In this document: positions 8,334 to 17,880 of the stretch, piece by piece
How positions within the stretch are numbered: position 1 is the stretch's first letter
Layout of the letters: every line of letters begins with the position of its first letter
DNA from: Acidimicrobiales bacterium
GTDB taxonomy: Bacteria > Actinomycetota > Acidimicrobiia > Acidimicrobiales > GCA-2861595
Reading direction: 5' to 3'
Assembly: GCA_035540975.1 (NCBI GenBank)
Contig: DATLFN010000096.1
Span: forward strand, 1-34,734
DNA: 34,734 nucleotides
The notes under the pieces: generated by a model
Told to the model about the DNA's origin: nothing
Databases searched by the model: none
Seen by the model: only the letters and a program-made list of their open reading frames with translations
Position numbers and translations under genes: made by a program

Positions 8334-9464
8334 GTGGACCTTCCCCGGCTGGAGGACCTGCCGGATCCTTCGGGCAAGCGGGTCCTCCTCCGCGCCGACT
8401 TCAACGTGCCCATCTCCGACGGGCGCATCGACGACGACCTGCGCATCCGGGCCGCCATGCCCACCATCCGGTGGCTCCAGGAGCACGGGGCCACGGTAAC
8501 CGCCTGCACCCACCTGGGCCGCCCCAAGGGCAAGCCCGACCCCAGGTACACGGTCGAGCCGGTCAGGGAGCGCCTGGCCGAGCTCGCCCCCGGGGTGGAC
8601 CTCTTGGAGAACCTCCGCTACGACCCCGGCGAGGAGGCCAACGACCCCGCCTTCGTCGACAAGCTGGTCGAGGGCCAGGACCTCTACGTCAACGACGCCT
8701 TCGGTGCGGCCCACCGGGCCCACGCCTCGGTCGTCGGCCCGCCGGCCCGGCTCCCCAGCGCCGCCGGCCGGCTGCTGGCCCGGGAGGTCGAGGTCCTCGG
8801 CGGCCTGCTGGAGGGCCCCGACCGGCCGTTCGTGGCCGTGCTGGGCGGCTCCAAGGTGAGCGACAAGCTCAAGGTCATCGACGCCCTGCTGAAGTCGGTG
8901 GACACCCTGCTCATCGGCGGCGGCATGTGCTTCACGTTCCTCAAGGCCCTGGGCCACGAGGTGGGCGACTCGCTGCTCGAGCCCGAGCAGGTCGACAACT
9001 GCCGGCGGCTGCTGGACGCCGGCGCCACCATCCTCATCCCCACCGACGTGGTGGCCCTGGGGCCGGGTGGCGAGATCATGGACCCCGACGCCGGGGGCGA
9101 GGTCGCCACCCTGGGCCAGGACGTCCCCGAGGGGTGGAAGGGGCTCGACATCGGCCCGGGGACGGCGGCCAACTTCGCCGACCAGGTCTCCTCGGCCGGG
9201 ACCGTCCTCTGGAACGGGCCCATGGGAGTGTTCGAGGACCCCCGGTTCGCGGCCGGGACGCGGGCGGTGGCGGAGGCGATGGCGGAGGCCAAGGGGTTCA
9301 CCGTCGTCGGCGGAGGCGACAGCGCCAGCGCCATGGCCGCCTTCGGCCTGGCCGACCGCATCGACCACGTGTCCACCGGCGGCGGGGCGTCCCTCGAGCT
9401 CATCGAGAACGGCGACCTGCCCGGCCTCAAAGCGCTCCGGGAGGCGGTGGCGCGCAATGGCTGA
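8334..9464 (+). CDS. pgk: Phosphoglycerate kinase
   Basis: 376 residues from a GTG two bases after the gap stop, slightly shorter than the usual 390 to 400. Family motifs are in order: RVLLRADFNVPISDG, TACTHLGRPKGKPDP (substrate arginine loop), DLYVNDAFGAAHRAHAS, VAVLGGSKVSDKLKVI, LWNGPMGVFEDPRFAAGT and the nucleotide loop VVGGGDSASAMAAFG. The enzyme transfers the acyl phosphate of 1,3-bisphosphoglycerate to ADP. The end overlaps tpiA by 8 bases, so the two are probably translationally coupled. Confidence 0.96.
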   Translation: MDLPRLEDLPDPSGKRVLLRADFNVPISDGRIDDDLRIRAAMPTIRWLQEHGATVTACTHLGRPKGKPDPRYTVEPVRERLAELAPGVDLLENLRYDPGEEANDPAFVDKLVEGQDLYVNDAFGAAHRAHASVVGPPARLPSAAGRLLAREVEVLGGLLEGPDRPFVAVLGGSKVSDKLKVIDALLKSVDTLLIGGGMCFTFLKALGHEVGDSLLEPEQVDNCRRLLDAGATILIPTDVVALGPGGEIMDPDAGGEVATLGQDVPEGWKGLDIGPGTAANFADQVSSAGTVLWNGPMGVFEDPRFAAGTRAVAEAMAEAKGFTVVGGGDSASAMAAFGLADRIDHVSTGGGASLELIENGDLPGLKALREAVARNG

Positions 9465-10239
9465 TCGCAAGCCGCTCATCAGCGGGAACTGGAAGATGCA
9501 CCACACCCACCTCGACGCCATCCAGGTGGTGCAGAAGCTCTCCTACGCCCTGCGGGACGACGACTACGACGCGGTGGACGTCTCCGTCCACCCGACGTTC
9601 GTGTCCCTCCGCTCCGTGCAGACGGTCATCCTGGCCGACAAGCTCCATATCACCCTCGGCGCCCAGAACTGCCACTGGGAGGAGAGGGGCGCCTTCACGG
9701 GCGAGGTCAGCCCGCAGATGCTCGCCAAGCTGGACGTCGGCTACGTCATCGTCGGCCACTCGGAGCGCCGTGAGCTGTTCGGCGAGACCGACGAGATGGT
9801 GAACAAGAAGGCCAGGGCCGTGTTCGCCGCCGGCATGACGCCGATCATGTGCGTGGGCGAGACCCTCGACGAGCGGGAGGCGGGCAACGCCGAGCCCAAG
9901 GTGCACGGGCAGGTGCGGGCCGGCCTGGCCGGCCTGGCCCGCGAGCAGGTCGGCGCCATGGTCATCGCCTACGAGCCCATCTGGGCCATCGGGACGGGGA
10001 AGACGGCCACCGCCGCCGACGCCCAGGCCATGTGCGCGCTGATCCGCCAGGTGGTCGGCGACGTCTCGGGGACCGACGCGTCCGCCACCGTCCGGGTGCA
10101 GTACGGGGGCTCGGTCAAGCCGTCGAACACCGCCGAGCTGATGGCGCAGCCCGACATCGACGGCGCCCTGGTGGGCGGCGCCAGCCTGGACGCGGACGAT
10201 TTCGCGCGCATCGTGCGGTATCGCACGAGCCCTGAATGA
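9457..10239 (+). CDS. tpiA: Triosephosphate isomerase
   Basis: 260 residues. The start MADRKPLISGNWKMH is the family signature, with the substrate lysine in NWKM. The catalytic histidine is in VIVGHSERRELFGE and the catalytic glutamate in VIAYEPIWAIGTGKTA. The phosphate-binding loops VQYGGSVKPSN and LVGGASLDADDF close the barrel. It interconverts dihydroxyacetone phosphate and glyceraldehyde 3-phosphate. It begins inside the end of pgk and is followed 28 bases later by secG, the standard actinobacterial order. Confidence 0.97.
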   Translation: MADRKPLISGNWKMHHTHLDAIQVVQKLSYALRDDDYDAVDVSVHPTFVSLRSVQTVILADKLHITLGAQNCHWEERGAFTGEVSPQMLAKLDVGYVIVGHSERRELFGETDEMVNKKARAVFAAGMTPIMCVGETLDEREAGNAEPKVHGQVRAGLAGLAREQVGAMVIAYEPIWAIGTGKTATAADAQAMCALIRQVVGDVSGTDASATVRVQYGGSVKPSNTAELMAQPDIDGALVGGASLDADDFARIVRYRTSPE

Positions 10240-10267
10240 AGTTGACTGCTGTTAGCCTGGAGCCACA

Positions 10268-10498
10268 GTGCTGACCGCGGTCGTCGTCGTCGTCCACGTC
10301 GTCGCCTCCCTCCTGCTCGTGGTGCTGATCCTGCTCCACAGCGGCCGGGGCGGCGGCCTGTCCGACATGTTCGGCGGCGGCATGGGCAGCGCTGCGGCAG
10401 GGTCCACCGTCGTGGAGCGCAACCTCGACCGCATCACCGTGGCGACCGCGCTCGTGTTCGCCTTCACCACCACGATCCTCGCCATACGTCTGCAGTAG
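10268..10498 (+). CDS. secG: Preprotein translocase subunit SecG
   Basis: 76 residues from a GTG start with CTGGAG upstream. Two membrane helices (VVVVVHVVASLLLVVLILL and ITVATALVFAFTTTILAI) flank the conserved cytoplasmic loop HSGRGGGLSDMFGGGMGS, which is diagnostic of SecG. It forms part of the SecYEG channel in the inner membrane. Position after tpiA matches other actinobacteria. Confidence 0.94.
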   Translation: MLTAVVVVVHVVASLLLVVLILLHSGRGGGLSDMFGGGMGSAAAGSTVVERNLDRITVATALVFAFTTTILAIRLQ

Positions 10499-10518
10499 CC
10501 GGGGGGCAACCAGCAGGG

Positions 10519-10534
10519 GGTCCCCCCGGGGACC
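10519..10534. terminator. GC-rich palindrome between secG and the ABC importer operon
   Basis: Seven-base arms GGTCCCC and GGGGACC are separated by CC. The palindrome lies after secG and just before the AAAGGAGG ribosome binding site at 10538. It could end the glycolytic transcript or act as an operator for the importer operon. There is no T-run, so the terminator call is weak. Confidence 0.3.
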
Positions 10535-10553
10535 GTCAAAGGAGGCCGACAAG

Positions 10554-12266
10554 GTGGTTGGAGGAAGGCGCCGCAAGGCGCTGCTGGGCACGCTGCTCGC
10601 CGTCTCGCTCGTGGCGGCGGCCTGCGGCGGGGACGACGAGGACGAGGGCGGAGCGACCGGCGGCGAGACCGAGGAGGTGCGCGAGGGGGGCTCGATCGCC
10701 TACGCCGCCGAGCAGGAGCCGACGGGGTTCAACAACCTCACGTCGAAGGACAACCTGCTCGAACTGCGCCACATCATGCAGCACGTGTGGCCCTATTCCT
10801 ACCGGGCGCTGCCCGACCTCAGCGTGGAGCCGACGCCGGCGCTGGCGGGTGAGGCCGAGGTCGTCTCCGAGAGCCCGTTCACCGTCGAGTGGAAGATCGC
10901 CGAGGAGGCGATCTGGGACGACGACACGCCGGTGAGCAGCGACGACTTCGAGTGGGTGTGGCTGAGCTGCAACGGCAAGATCGACCAGGGTGAGCCGACG
11001 GCCAAGGACGAGGACACCGGCCAGGACGTCACCGGCCTCGACTGCGCCAGTACGGCGGGCTACGACGTCTCCACCTTCGAGAAGGTCGACGAGAAGACAT
11101 TCCGCCTGGCGTTCGAGGAGCCCTACGTCGAGTACGAGGGGCTGTTCGGCGACCCGCTGCCGCCCGCCCACCTGGGCAAGGCGCAGCCGGGCGGCTGGAA
11201 CACCGGCTTCGACGCCAGCCCGCTCGCCTCGGCCGGCCCGTACAAGCTGAAGGAATGGGCCAAGGGCGCCCACATCACGCTCGAGCGCAACCCCAAGTAC
11301 TGGGGCCCCGAGCCCAACCTGGACACGATCGTGTTCCGGCAGATCCCCGACCCGTCGACGCACGCCGACACGCTGCGCAACGACGAGGTCCAGATCATCT
11401 ACCCCCAGCCGCAGGTGGACCTCTTCGAACAGCTGCGAACGCTCTCGGGCGTGCACAGCGAGGCGAACTTCGGCCCGGCGTGGGAGCACCTCGACTTCAA
11501 CTTCAAGAACGAGCTCCTGGCCGTCAAGGAGGTGCGCCAGGCCATCGCCTACGGCATCGACCGCGACCGCTACGTGGCCACGCTGATGAAGCCGTTCTCC
11601 GACGAGGCCAGCCGCCTCGACAACCGGATGTTCGTCACCAACCAGCCGGAGTACGAGGCCCACGGCCAGGAGTACGCCAAGCGTGACGTGGCCAAGGCGA
11701 CCGCTGCGCTGGAGAAGGCCGGCTTCGTCAAGGGCGGCGACGGCATCTACGCCAAGGACGGGAAGCGGGCGTCGTTCCGCATCCGGGTCCTCCAGCCCAA
11801 CCCCCTCCGCGAGCAGCTCGAGCAGCTGATCCAGGCCGACCTCAAGGGCGTGGGGATCGACGTCCGCATCGACAACTTCGCCGCCCCCGACTCCATCGGC
11901 AAGATCGGGGCGTCGGGCGACTTCGACCTGTTCATCTTCGCCTGGGTCGGCACGCCGTTCGAGGTGAGCGGTGGCCAGCAGATCTTCTCCTCGGACAGCG
12001 ACTCGAACTTCGGGAAGTACGCGAACCCGGAGTTCGACGCAGGGATCAAGGAGGCGGCCGCGATCCTCGACGAGGGCGAGCGGGCCGACAAGCTCAACGA
12101 GCTGGACGAGCTGTTGTGGGAGGACCTCCCCAACATCCCGCTGTTCCAGAAGCCGGCTGGCGTGCTCGCCTACCAGGACCGGTACGCCAACATCATCGAC
12201 AACACCTCGACCGAGTCGTTCTTCTGGAACTCGGTCAACTGGGGCCTCAAGCCCTCAGCCCAGTAG
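10554..12266 (+). CDS. ABC transporter substrate-binding lipoprotein, family 5 (peptide/nickel type)
   Basis: 570 residues from a GTG with a strong AAAGGAGG site 8 bases upstream. The signal peptide is KALLGTLLAVSLVAAAC with the lipobox cysteine at residue 24, followed by an acidic linker. The mature protein has the SBP_bac_5 pattern: EPTGFNNLTSKDN, VSSDDFEWVW, the KLKEWAKGAHITLERNPKYW block, then VRQAIAYGIDRDRY. It should be membrane-anchored outside the cell and deliver oligopeptides or a similar ligand to the permeases encoded next. The ligand cannot be read from sequence. It is the first gene of the operon and is separated from the permeases by a strong hairpin. Confidence 0.93.
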   Translation: MVGGRRRKALLGTLLAVSLVAAACGGDDEDEGGATGGETEEVREGGSIAYAAEQEPTGFNNLTSKDNLLELRHIMQHVWPYSYRALPDLSVEPTPALAGEAEVVSESPFTVEWKIAEEAIWDDDTPVSSDDFEWVWLSCNGKIDQGEPTAKDEDTGQDVTGLDCASTAGYDVSTFEKVDEKTFRLAFEEPYVEYEGLFGDPLPPAHLGKAQPGGWNTGFDASPLASAGPYKLKEWAKGAHITLERNPKYWGPEPNLDTIVFRQIPDPSTHADTLRNDEVQIIYPQPQVDLFEQLRTLSGVHSEANFGPAWEHLDFNFKNELLAVKEVRQAIAYGIDRDRYVATLMKPFSDEASRLDNRMFVTNQPEYEAHGQEYAKRDVAKATAALEKAGFVKGGDGIYAKDGKRASFRIRVLQPNPLREQLEQLIQADLKGVGIDVRIDNFAAPDSIGKIGASGDFDLFIFAWVGTPFEVSGGQQIFSSDSDSNFGKYANPEFDAGIKEAAAILDEGERADKLNELDELLWEDLPNIPLFQKPAGVLAYQDRYANIIDNTSTESFFWNSVNWGLKPSAQ

Positions 12267-12278
12267 CAGGACAGGCCT

Positions 12279-12314
12279 GGCGGTCCCGGCGCCGGCGACG
12301 GCGCCGGGACCGCC
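12279..12314 (+). promoter_or_regulatory. Perfect 15-bp stem-loop between binding-protein and permease genes
   Basis: Arms 12279-12293 and 12300-12314 are exact reverse complements (GGCGGTCCCGGCGCC pairs with GGCGCCGGGACCGCC) around a six-base loop GGCGAC. No U-run follows. In binding-protein transporter operons such as malE-malF, intercistronic hairpins keep the binding-protein mRNA abundant by blocking 3' exonucleases or by partial termination. The same role is inferred here. Confidence 0.75.
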
Positions 12315-12328
12315 ATACTTGAAATCAA

Positions 12329-13306
12329 GTGCTCGCCTTCACCCTGCGCCGGCTGGCGGTGTCCATTCCCGTCGTCATCGCGTCGAGCTTCATCGTGTTC
12401 GTGCTCGTCGCCACCGCCGGAGGAGACCCCCTGGCCGACCTTCGCCTTCGCCCGGGCGTCACCGAGGAGGTCATCGAGCTGCGCCGCCAACAGCTCAACC
12501 TCGACAAGCCGGTGCTGGAGCGCTACGGCATCTGGGTGAAGGACGTGGTGAGGGGCGACCTCGGGCGCTCCTTCACCAACGAGGAGGTTCGCCCGCTGCT
12601 GTTCCGGCGCCTGGGCGTGACGCTGCGACTCGTCGTGTTCGCCACGCTGGTCTCCGTGCTCCTCGCCATGGTCATCGGCGTCGTGGCGGCCGTGAAGCAG
12701 TACTCGAGGTTCGACTACGCCGCCACGTTCCTCGCGTTCGTGTTCTTCTCCATGCCCGTGTTCTGGCTGGCCGCCGTGCTGAGGGACGTCGGCATCCGGG
12801 TCAACCGGAGGCTGGGCGAGAGGGTGTTCTTCGTCGCCGGCGAGCAGACGCCGAACCTGGCCGGCGGCTTCTTCACCGTGTGGGCGGACCGGATCGGCCA
12901 CCTCATCCTCCCGAGCCTGACCCTGGTGCTCATCCAGATGGCGGCCTGGAGCCGCTTCCAGCGGGCCAGCATGCTCGAGGTGCTCAACGCCGACTACATC
13001 CGCACCGCCCGGGCCAAGGGCGTCTCGAGTGCCCGGGTGCTGTTCCGTCACGGCCTGCGCAACGCGCTGATCCCGGTGGTCACCGTCGTGGCCATCGACT
13101 TCGGCCTCGTCCTCGGCGGTGCCGTCATCACCGAGACCGTCTTCGGCTGGGCCGGCATGGGGCGGCTGCTGGTCGACGCGCTGGGCGTCGGCGACGTGAA
13201 CGTCGTGCAGGCGTGGCTGCTCGTCACCGCCATGATGGTCGTGGTGTTCAACCTCGTCGCCGACCTGCTCTACGGCTTCTTGGACCCGAGGACCCGCCGT
13301 GGCTGA
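12329..13306 (+). CDS. ABC transporter permease, DppB/OppB type
   Basis: 325 residues from a GTG. The N-terminal helix (LAVSIPVVIASSFIVFVLVA) and periplasmic segment LRRQQLNLDKPVLERYGIWV are typical of BPD_transp_1 family B subunits. The cytoplasmic EAA loop is visible as YIRTARAKGVSSARVLFRHGLRNALIPV, shown here in two parts (YIRTARAKGVSSARVLF and RHGLRNALIPV). Five to six membrane helices follow the expected topology. It pairs with the DppC-type permease that overlaps its end by 8 bases to form the transmembrane channel of the importer. Confidence 0.93.
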   Translation: MLAFTLRRLAVSIPVVIASSFIVFVLVATAGGDPLADLRLRPGVTEEVIELRRQQLNLDKPVLERYGIWVKDVVRGDLGRSFTNEEVRPLLFRRLGVTLRLVVFATLVSVLLAMVIGVVAAVKQYSRFDYAATFLAFVFFSMPVFWLAAVLRDVGIRVNRRLGERVFFVAGEQTPNLAGGFFTVWADRIGHLILPSLTLVLIQMAAWSRFQRASMLEVLNADYIRTARAKGVSSARVLFRHGLRNALIPVVTVVAIDFGLVLGGAVITETVFGWAGMGRLLVDALGVGDVNVVQAWLLVTAMMVVVFNLVADLLYGFLDPRTRRG

Positions 13307-14234
13307 CCTGGCGCCCGCCCCCGTCGGGGTCCCCGAGCTGCCGGTCGGCGACCAGCTGGACGAGTTCGGTGCCGAGGCGGAGAGCCAGTCCCGCCGGATC
13401 GTCCGCCGGTTCGTGCACCACCGCCTCGCCATGGCGAGCCTGGTGGTCCTCCTGGTGCTGATGACCGCGTCGTTCCTGGGCGAGACGATCACGTCGTACC
13501 GCTACGACGAGCTCACGCCCGACACCAACCAGCCGCCGTCGTCGAAGCACTGGTTCGGCACCGACTTCATCGGCCACGACATGTTCACGCTGGTGCTGCG
13601 GGGCGCCCGCCGGTCGATCCTCGTGGCGCTGATCGTGGCCGCCCTCGCCACGTCGTTCGGGGCCACCGTGGGCGCCCTGGCCGGCTACTACCGGGGCCTA
13701 CTGGACACCGTGCTCATGCGGGTCACCGACCTGTTCCTCACCATTCCCAGCCTGGCCGTGCTGCTGGTGCTGGCCTCGCGATACAGGGGCCAGAGCGGCA
13801 ACTGGATGGCGATCGCCCTGGTGATCGCCGCCTTCGCCTGGATGCCGCTCGCCCGCGTCGTGCGGGGGATGTTCCTGTCGCTGCGCGAACGCGAGTTCGT
13901 CGAGGCGGCCAGGGCGTTGGGGGCGAGCGACTCCCGCATCATCCTCCGCCACCTGCTGCCCAACAGCCTGGCGCCGATCATCGTCAACGCCACGCTGCTG
14001 GTGGCGGCGGCCATCCTCATCGAGACGGCGCTGTCGTTCCTCGGCTTCGGCATCGCCCCGCCGGACACGTCGCTCGGCCGGCTGGTGGCCGAGGGCTCCA
14101 ACGCCTCCTACACCCGACCGTGGATGTTCTACCTGCCGGGCCTGTGGCTGATGCTGATCTGCCTGTGCATCAACTTCGTGGGTGACGGGCTCCGGGACGC
14201 CATCGATCCCCGCGACGCCAGGGTGCGGGCATGA
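13299..14234 (+). CDS. ABC transporter permease, DppC/OppC type
   Basis: 311 residues from a GTG overlapping the previous stop. The order is a cytoplasmic N-terminus, a first helix ([19 protein letters not shown]), the conserved [19 protein letters not shown] motif of family C subunits, and the EAA loop [17 protein letters not shown]. It ends with the characteristic [18 protein letters not shown] and a final helix before [12 protein letters not shown]. It is the second channel subunit of the importer. Its end overlaps the first ATPase gene by 4 bases (ATGA). Confidence 0.93.
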   Translation: MADLAPAPVGVPELPVGDQLDEFGAEAESQSRRIVRRFVHHRLAMASLVVLLVLMTASFLGETITSYRYDELTPDTNQPPSSKHWFGTDFIGHDMFTLVLRGARRSILVALIVAALATSFGATVGALAGYYRGLLDTVLMRVTDLFLTIPSLAVLLVLASRYRGQSGNWMAIALVIAAFAWMPLARVVRGMFLSLREREFVEAARALGASDSRIILRHLLPNSLAPIIVNATLLVAAAILIETALSFLGFGIAPPDTSLGRLVAEGSNASYTRPWMFYLPGLWLMLICLCINFVGDGLRDAIDPRDARVRA

Positions 14235-15271
14235 GCGGCGAAGCTCCCGGGCCCGGGCCGTCGGGTGGGGCGAGCGCCGAGCCGGTCCTCGTGGTCGAGG
14301 ACCTGACGGTCGACTTCGCCACCCCCGACGGCCCCGTCCACGCCGTGCGGGGCGTCAGCTTCACGGTGGACGCCGAGGCGGTCGTGGGCATCGTCGGCGA
14401 GTCGGGATCGGGCAAGTCGGTGACGATGATGGCGGTCATGGGGCTGCTGCCCAGGACGGCGACGGTGAAGGGCTCGGTCCGCTTCCGCGGCGAGGAGATC
14501 CTCGGGCTGCCCGACAAGCAGCTGCGCCGGTACCGGGGCCGCAAGCTGGCGATGATCTTCCAGGACCCGCTCACGTCCCTGAACCCGGTGTTCACCGTCG
14601 GCGCCCAGATCGCCGAGGCCATCCGGGTCCACAACGACGTCAAGCGCTCGGCCGCCATGGAGCGGGCGGTCGAGCTGCTCGACCTAGTCGGCATCCCCAA
14701 CGCCGCCAAGCGGGCCCGCCAGTACCCCCACGAGTTCTCCGGGGGCATGCGCCAGCGGGCCATGATCGCCATGTCGATCGCCAACGACCCCGACGTGCTC
14801 ATCGCCGACGAGCCGACGACCGCCCTCGACGTCACCATCCAGGCCCAGATCCTCGACGTGCTGGAGCGGGCCCAGCAGGCGGTCAGCTCCGCCATCGTGC
14901 TGATCACCCACGACCTCGGCGTGGTGGCGGGGGTGGCCGACCGGGTCATGGTGATGTACGCCGGGCGGGCCGTGGAGCAGGGGCTGGTCGACGACGTCTT
15001 CCTGCGGCCCCGCCACCCGTACACGCTGGGGCTGCTGGAGTCGCTGCCCCGTCTCGACGCCGAGGGCCAGGAGCGGCTCACGCCGATCGTTGGGGCGCCG
15101 CCCAGCCTGCTGCACCCGCCCACCGGCTGCCCGTTCCACCCCCGCTGCCGGTTCGTCCGGGAGATGTGCAGCGAGGTGATCCCCGAGCTGCGGTTCGTGG
15201 GGGGCCTCGGCCAGCGGTCCGCCTGCCACTACGCCGAGGAGCTGGAGGCGCTCGAGGTGGAGCCGACATGA
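14231..15271 (+). CDS. Peptide ABC transporter ATP-binding protein, DppD/OppD type
   Basis: 346 residues. Walker A is [11 protein letters not shown], the Q-loop is in [14 protein letters not shown], the signature is [13 protein letters not shown], Walker B is [11 protein letters not shown] and the H-loop is [11 protein letters not shown]. The C-terminal oligopeptide-transporter extension ([15 protein letters not shown]) carries the cysteines that bind an iron-sulfur cluster in some relatives. It hydrolyses ATP to drive import, paired with the ATPase that follows with a 4-base overlap. Confidence 0.95.
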   Translation: MSGEAPGPGPSGGASAEPVLVVEDLTVDFATPDGPVHAVRGVSFTVDAEAVVGIVGESGSGKSVTMMAVMGLLPRTATVKGSVRFRGEEILGLPDKQLRRYRGRKLAMIFQDPLTSLNPVFTVGAQIAEAIRVHNDVKRSAAMERAVELLDLVGIPNAAKRARQYPHEFSGGMRQRAMIAMSIANDPDVLIADEPTTALDVTIQAQILDVLERAQQAVSSAIVLITHDLGVVAGVADRVMVMYAGRAVEQGLVDDVFLRPRHPYTLGLLESLPRLDAEGQERLTPIVGAPPSLLHPPTGCPFHPRCRFVREMCSEVIPELRFVGGLGQRSACHYAEELEALEVEPT

Positions 15272-16314
15272 CGGTGGCGGACGGCGACGGGGCGGCGGCG
15301 GCCGCTGGGGCGTCGGCGGTTGCGGGTGCGGGCGCGCCCGTGCTCGCCGTGCGCGACCTCGTCAAGCACTTCCCGGTCCACTCCGGCGAGTTGATCCGCC
15401 GCAGGGTGGGCGACATCCACGCCGTGTGCGGGGTGTCGTTCGACCTCCATCCCGGCGAGACGCTGGGCCTGGTCGGCGAGTCGGGCTCGGGGAAGTCCAC
15501 CATCGCCCGTTGCGTGCTGCGGCTCCACGAGCCGACGGCCGGCTCCGTGGAGTTCGACGGCGTCGACCTGCTGGCCCTCAAGCGCAAGGAGCTGCGCCGG
15601 CTGCGGCGTGAGATCCAGATCGTGTTCCAGGACCCCTACGCCTCGCTCGACCCCCGGATGACGGTGGCCGACATCGTCGGCGAGCCGTTCAGGATCCACC
15701 GGCTGGACGTGGACGTGCGAGGCGAGACCCGCGAGCTGCTGCGGCTGGTGGGGCTCAACCCCGAGCACGGCAACCGCTACCCGCACGAGTTCTCGGGCGG
15801 GCAGCGCCAGCGCATCGGCATCGCCCGCGCCCTCGCCCTCGAGCCCCGGGTCATGGTGCTGGACGAGCCCGTGTCCGCCCTCGACGTGTCGATCCAGGCC
15901 GGCGTGGTGAACCTGCTGGAGGACCTCCAGGCCCGCCTGGGGATCGCGTACCTGTTCGTCGCCCACGACCTGTCGGTGGTGCGCCACATCTCCGACCGGG
16001 TGGCGGTCATGTACCTCGGCAGGATCGTGGAGACCGGCACCCGCGACGACATCTACCAGCGGCCGTCGCACCCCTACACCCAGGCCCTGCTCTCGGCCGT
16101 GCCCGTCCCCGACCCCCAGGCCGAGCGGCGCCGGCGCCGGATCGTCCTCCAGGGCGAGGTCCCGAGCCCGGTCGACCCGCCGTCGGGCTGCCGGTTCCGC
16201 ACGCGGTGCTGGAAGGCCCAGGACGTGTGCGCCGAGGAGGAGCCCGCCCTCGTCGACCGTGGCCAGGGGCACCCGTCCGCCTGCCACTTCGCCGAGGTCA
16301 AAGAGGTCGTCTGA
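15268..16314 (+). CDS. Peptide ABC transporter ATP-binding protein, DppF/OppF type
   Basis: 348 residues from the ATG overlapping the previous stop. An Ala/Gly-rich start of about 25 residues precedes the ABC domain. Walker A is [11 protein letters not shown], the Q-loop is in [14 protein letters not shown], the signature is [16 protein letters not shown], Walker B is [11 protein letters not shown] and the H-loop is [11 protein letters not shown]. The C-terminal extension has [15 protein letters not shown]. It forms the heterodimeric motor with the DppD-type protein. The region before [13 protein letters not shown] is low-complexity, so a slightly later start is possible. Confidence 0.95.
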   Translation: MTVADGDGAAAAAGASAVAGAGAPVLAVRDLVKHFPVHSGELIRRRVGDIHAVCGVSFDLHPGETLGLVGESGSGKSTIARCVLRLHEPTAGSVEFDGVDLLALKRKELRRLRREIQIVFQDPYASLDPRMTVADIVGEPFRIHRLDVDVRGETRELLRLVGLNPEHGNRYPHEFSGGQRQRIGIARALALEPRVMVLDEPVSALDVSIQAGVVNLLEDLQARLGIAYLFVAHDLSVVRHISDRVAVMYLGRIVETGTRDDIYQRPSHPYTQALLSAVPVPDPQAERRRRRIVLQGEVPSPVDPPSGCRFRTRCWKAQDVCAEEEPALVDRGQGHPSACHFAEVKEVV

Positions 16315-16322
16315 CCGTCCTC

Positions 16323-17813
16323 GTGCCTCGGGGTGGGGCGCCCTCGGGGCGCGCCGTCGGCCGCTGGGCGGCGTCGCTGCTGGTGGGTGCCGTGGCGGCG
16401 GCGGGGTGCTCGTCGTCGCCCTCGTCGCCGTCGTCGACGCCGTCCTCGGCGTCGTCTGGTGGGTCGGGGGCCGGGCCGGGGGGCGCTGGTCCCCCTTCCT
16501 CGGAAGCGCCGCCCGCCACCCGGGTCGACCGGCCCCGGGGCGGCTCGGCCCGGGTCGGGGTGTGGGGGGAGCCCGACCCGGCGGCGCCGACGCTGGGCGG
16601 CTCCGCCGTGCGGGCCCTGGTGCTGCCGCAGCTGTTCGTGGCCGGCCCCGACGGGCGCTGGTCCCCGTCGCTGGTCGCCGACGGGAGCGACCGGGACAGC
16701 CCCGGCCACACCACCGCCACCTTCCGGGTCCGCGACGGGGCGGTGTGGTCGGACGGCTCGCCCGTGACCGCCGACGACCTGCGCCGCTCGGCCGACCCCC
16801 GCTTCGTCGCCGGCGTGGACGGCCCGGGGGCCGACGGGACCGTCACGGTGCGGTTCACGTCGCCCCTGCCGGGATGGCGCCGGCTGTGGTCGGGGACGGA
16901 CTCGGTAGCGGCGCCGGGGCCCGGTGTGTGGGGCGGCCCGTTCGTGGTGGAGGCGTACGTCCCCGGGCTGGAGGCGGTGCTGCGGGCGAACGACCGGTGG
17001 CACCGGGGGCGGCCTTTCCTCGACGAGGTCCGGCTCGTGCTCGTCCCCGAGGCGACCATCGCCCGCAAGCTCCTGGAGAAGGGCGACCTGGACGTGGTGA
17101 TGCCGCCGGCGTCGTCCGTGCGGACGCGCCAGCTGGAGTCGATCCCGGGCGTGTCCGTGGCGCGCAGCGAGCGCAGCGGGTGGTGGACGGGGCTGCTGCT
17201 CCGCGCCGGCGGCCTCGCAAGGGCGCAGCGGGCGGCGGTGGCGGCGAGCGTCGACCGGGGCGCCTTCGTGGGCACGCTCCTCCGGGACGAGGCCGCGGTG
17301 CTCGACGGGTTCGCCGACGGCGCTGGCGCTGGCCGGGGCGGGGCCTGGGCAGGGGTGGGGCCGGGGACGCCCTCGGCCCTGCGCGGCGTCACCGTCGACG
17401 TGGTGGGCCAGCTGGAGGAGCCCATGCTGGAGGTGCTGCAGCGGGCCATGCAGAAGCGGGCGCACCCGGCGGGCGGGCGGCTGGAGCTGCGCAACGCCGA
17501 GGCCGACCGGGTGGAGCGGTGGGTGGCGGAGGGGGCGTACCAGGCGGCCGTCGTGATGCAGCTCGACGGGCCCGATCCGTGCTGGACGTGCCGGTGGGCG
17601 TCGGTCGACGAGGGGCTGGCGCGGGCGGCCGACGCCGGCGACGAGGCCGCCGTCAGCGCCCTGGAGGCCAGGCTTCGGGACGACGCCCTCCTGCTGCCGC
17701 TGTGGCGGCCGGTGACCGTGGTGGCGTGGCGCGACGGGCTCGGCGGGGTGCGCCCCAACGGCTACGCGCCGAGCGCCGCCTGGAACGCCGAGGAGTGGTG
17801 GCGGGTGCGCTGA
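16323..17813 (+). CDS. Divergent ABC substrate-binding-like lipoprotein
   Basis: 496 residues from a GTG at 16323, nine bases after the DppF-type stop. The signal peptide is RWAASLLVGAVAAAGC with the lipobox cysteine at residue 29. A Ser/Pro/Gly-rich linker of about 40 residues follows. The mature part keeps family 5 features: FRVRDGAVWSDGSPVTADDLRRS near residue 145 (written here as two blocks, FRVRDGAVWSDG and SPVTADDLRRS), then ANDRWHRGRPFLDEVRL and AAVAASVDRGAFVG. It is shorter and more diverged than the operon's first binding protein. It may be a second receptor with a different ligand or a helper lipoprotein for the same importer. Confidence 0.8.
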   Translation: MPRGGAPSGRAVGRWAASLLVGAVAAAGCSSSPSSPSSTPSSASSGGSGAGPGGAGPPSSEAPPATRVDRPRGGSARVGVWGEPDPAAPTLGGSAVRALVLPQLFVAGPDGRWSPSLVADGSDRDSPGHTTATFRVRDGAVWSDGSPVTADDLRRSADPRFVAGVDGPGADGTVTVRFTSPLPGWRRLWSGTDSVAAPGPGVWGGPFVVEAYVPGLEAVLRANDRWHRGRPFLDEVRLVLVPEATIARKLLEKGDLDVVMPPASSVRTRQLESIPGVSVARSERSGWWTGLLLRAGGLARAQRAAVAASVDRGAFVGTLLRDEAAVLDGFADGAGAGRGGAWAGVGPGTPSALRGVTVDVVGQLEEPMLEVLQRAMQKRAHPAGGRLELRNAEADRVERWVAEGAYQAAVVMQLDGPDPCWTCRWASVDEGLARAADAGDEAAVSALEARLRDDALLLPLWRPVTVVAWRDGLGGVRPNGYAPSAAWNAEEWWRVR

Positions 17814-17880
17814 CCCAAGCCGGTCCGGGGGACGTCTGCGGTAGAGTGACCGTCCCGTGCCGGTCGACGGGCGGGGCCAC

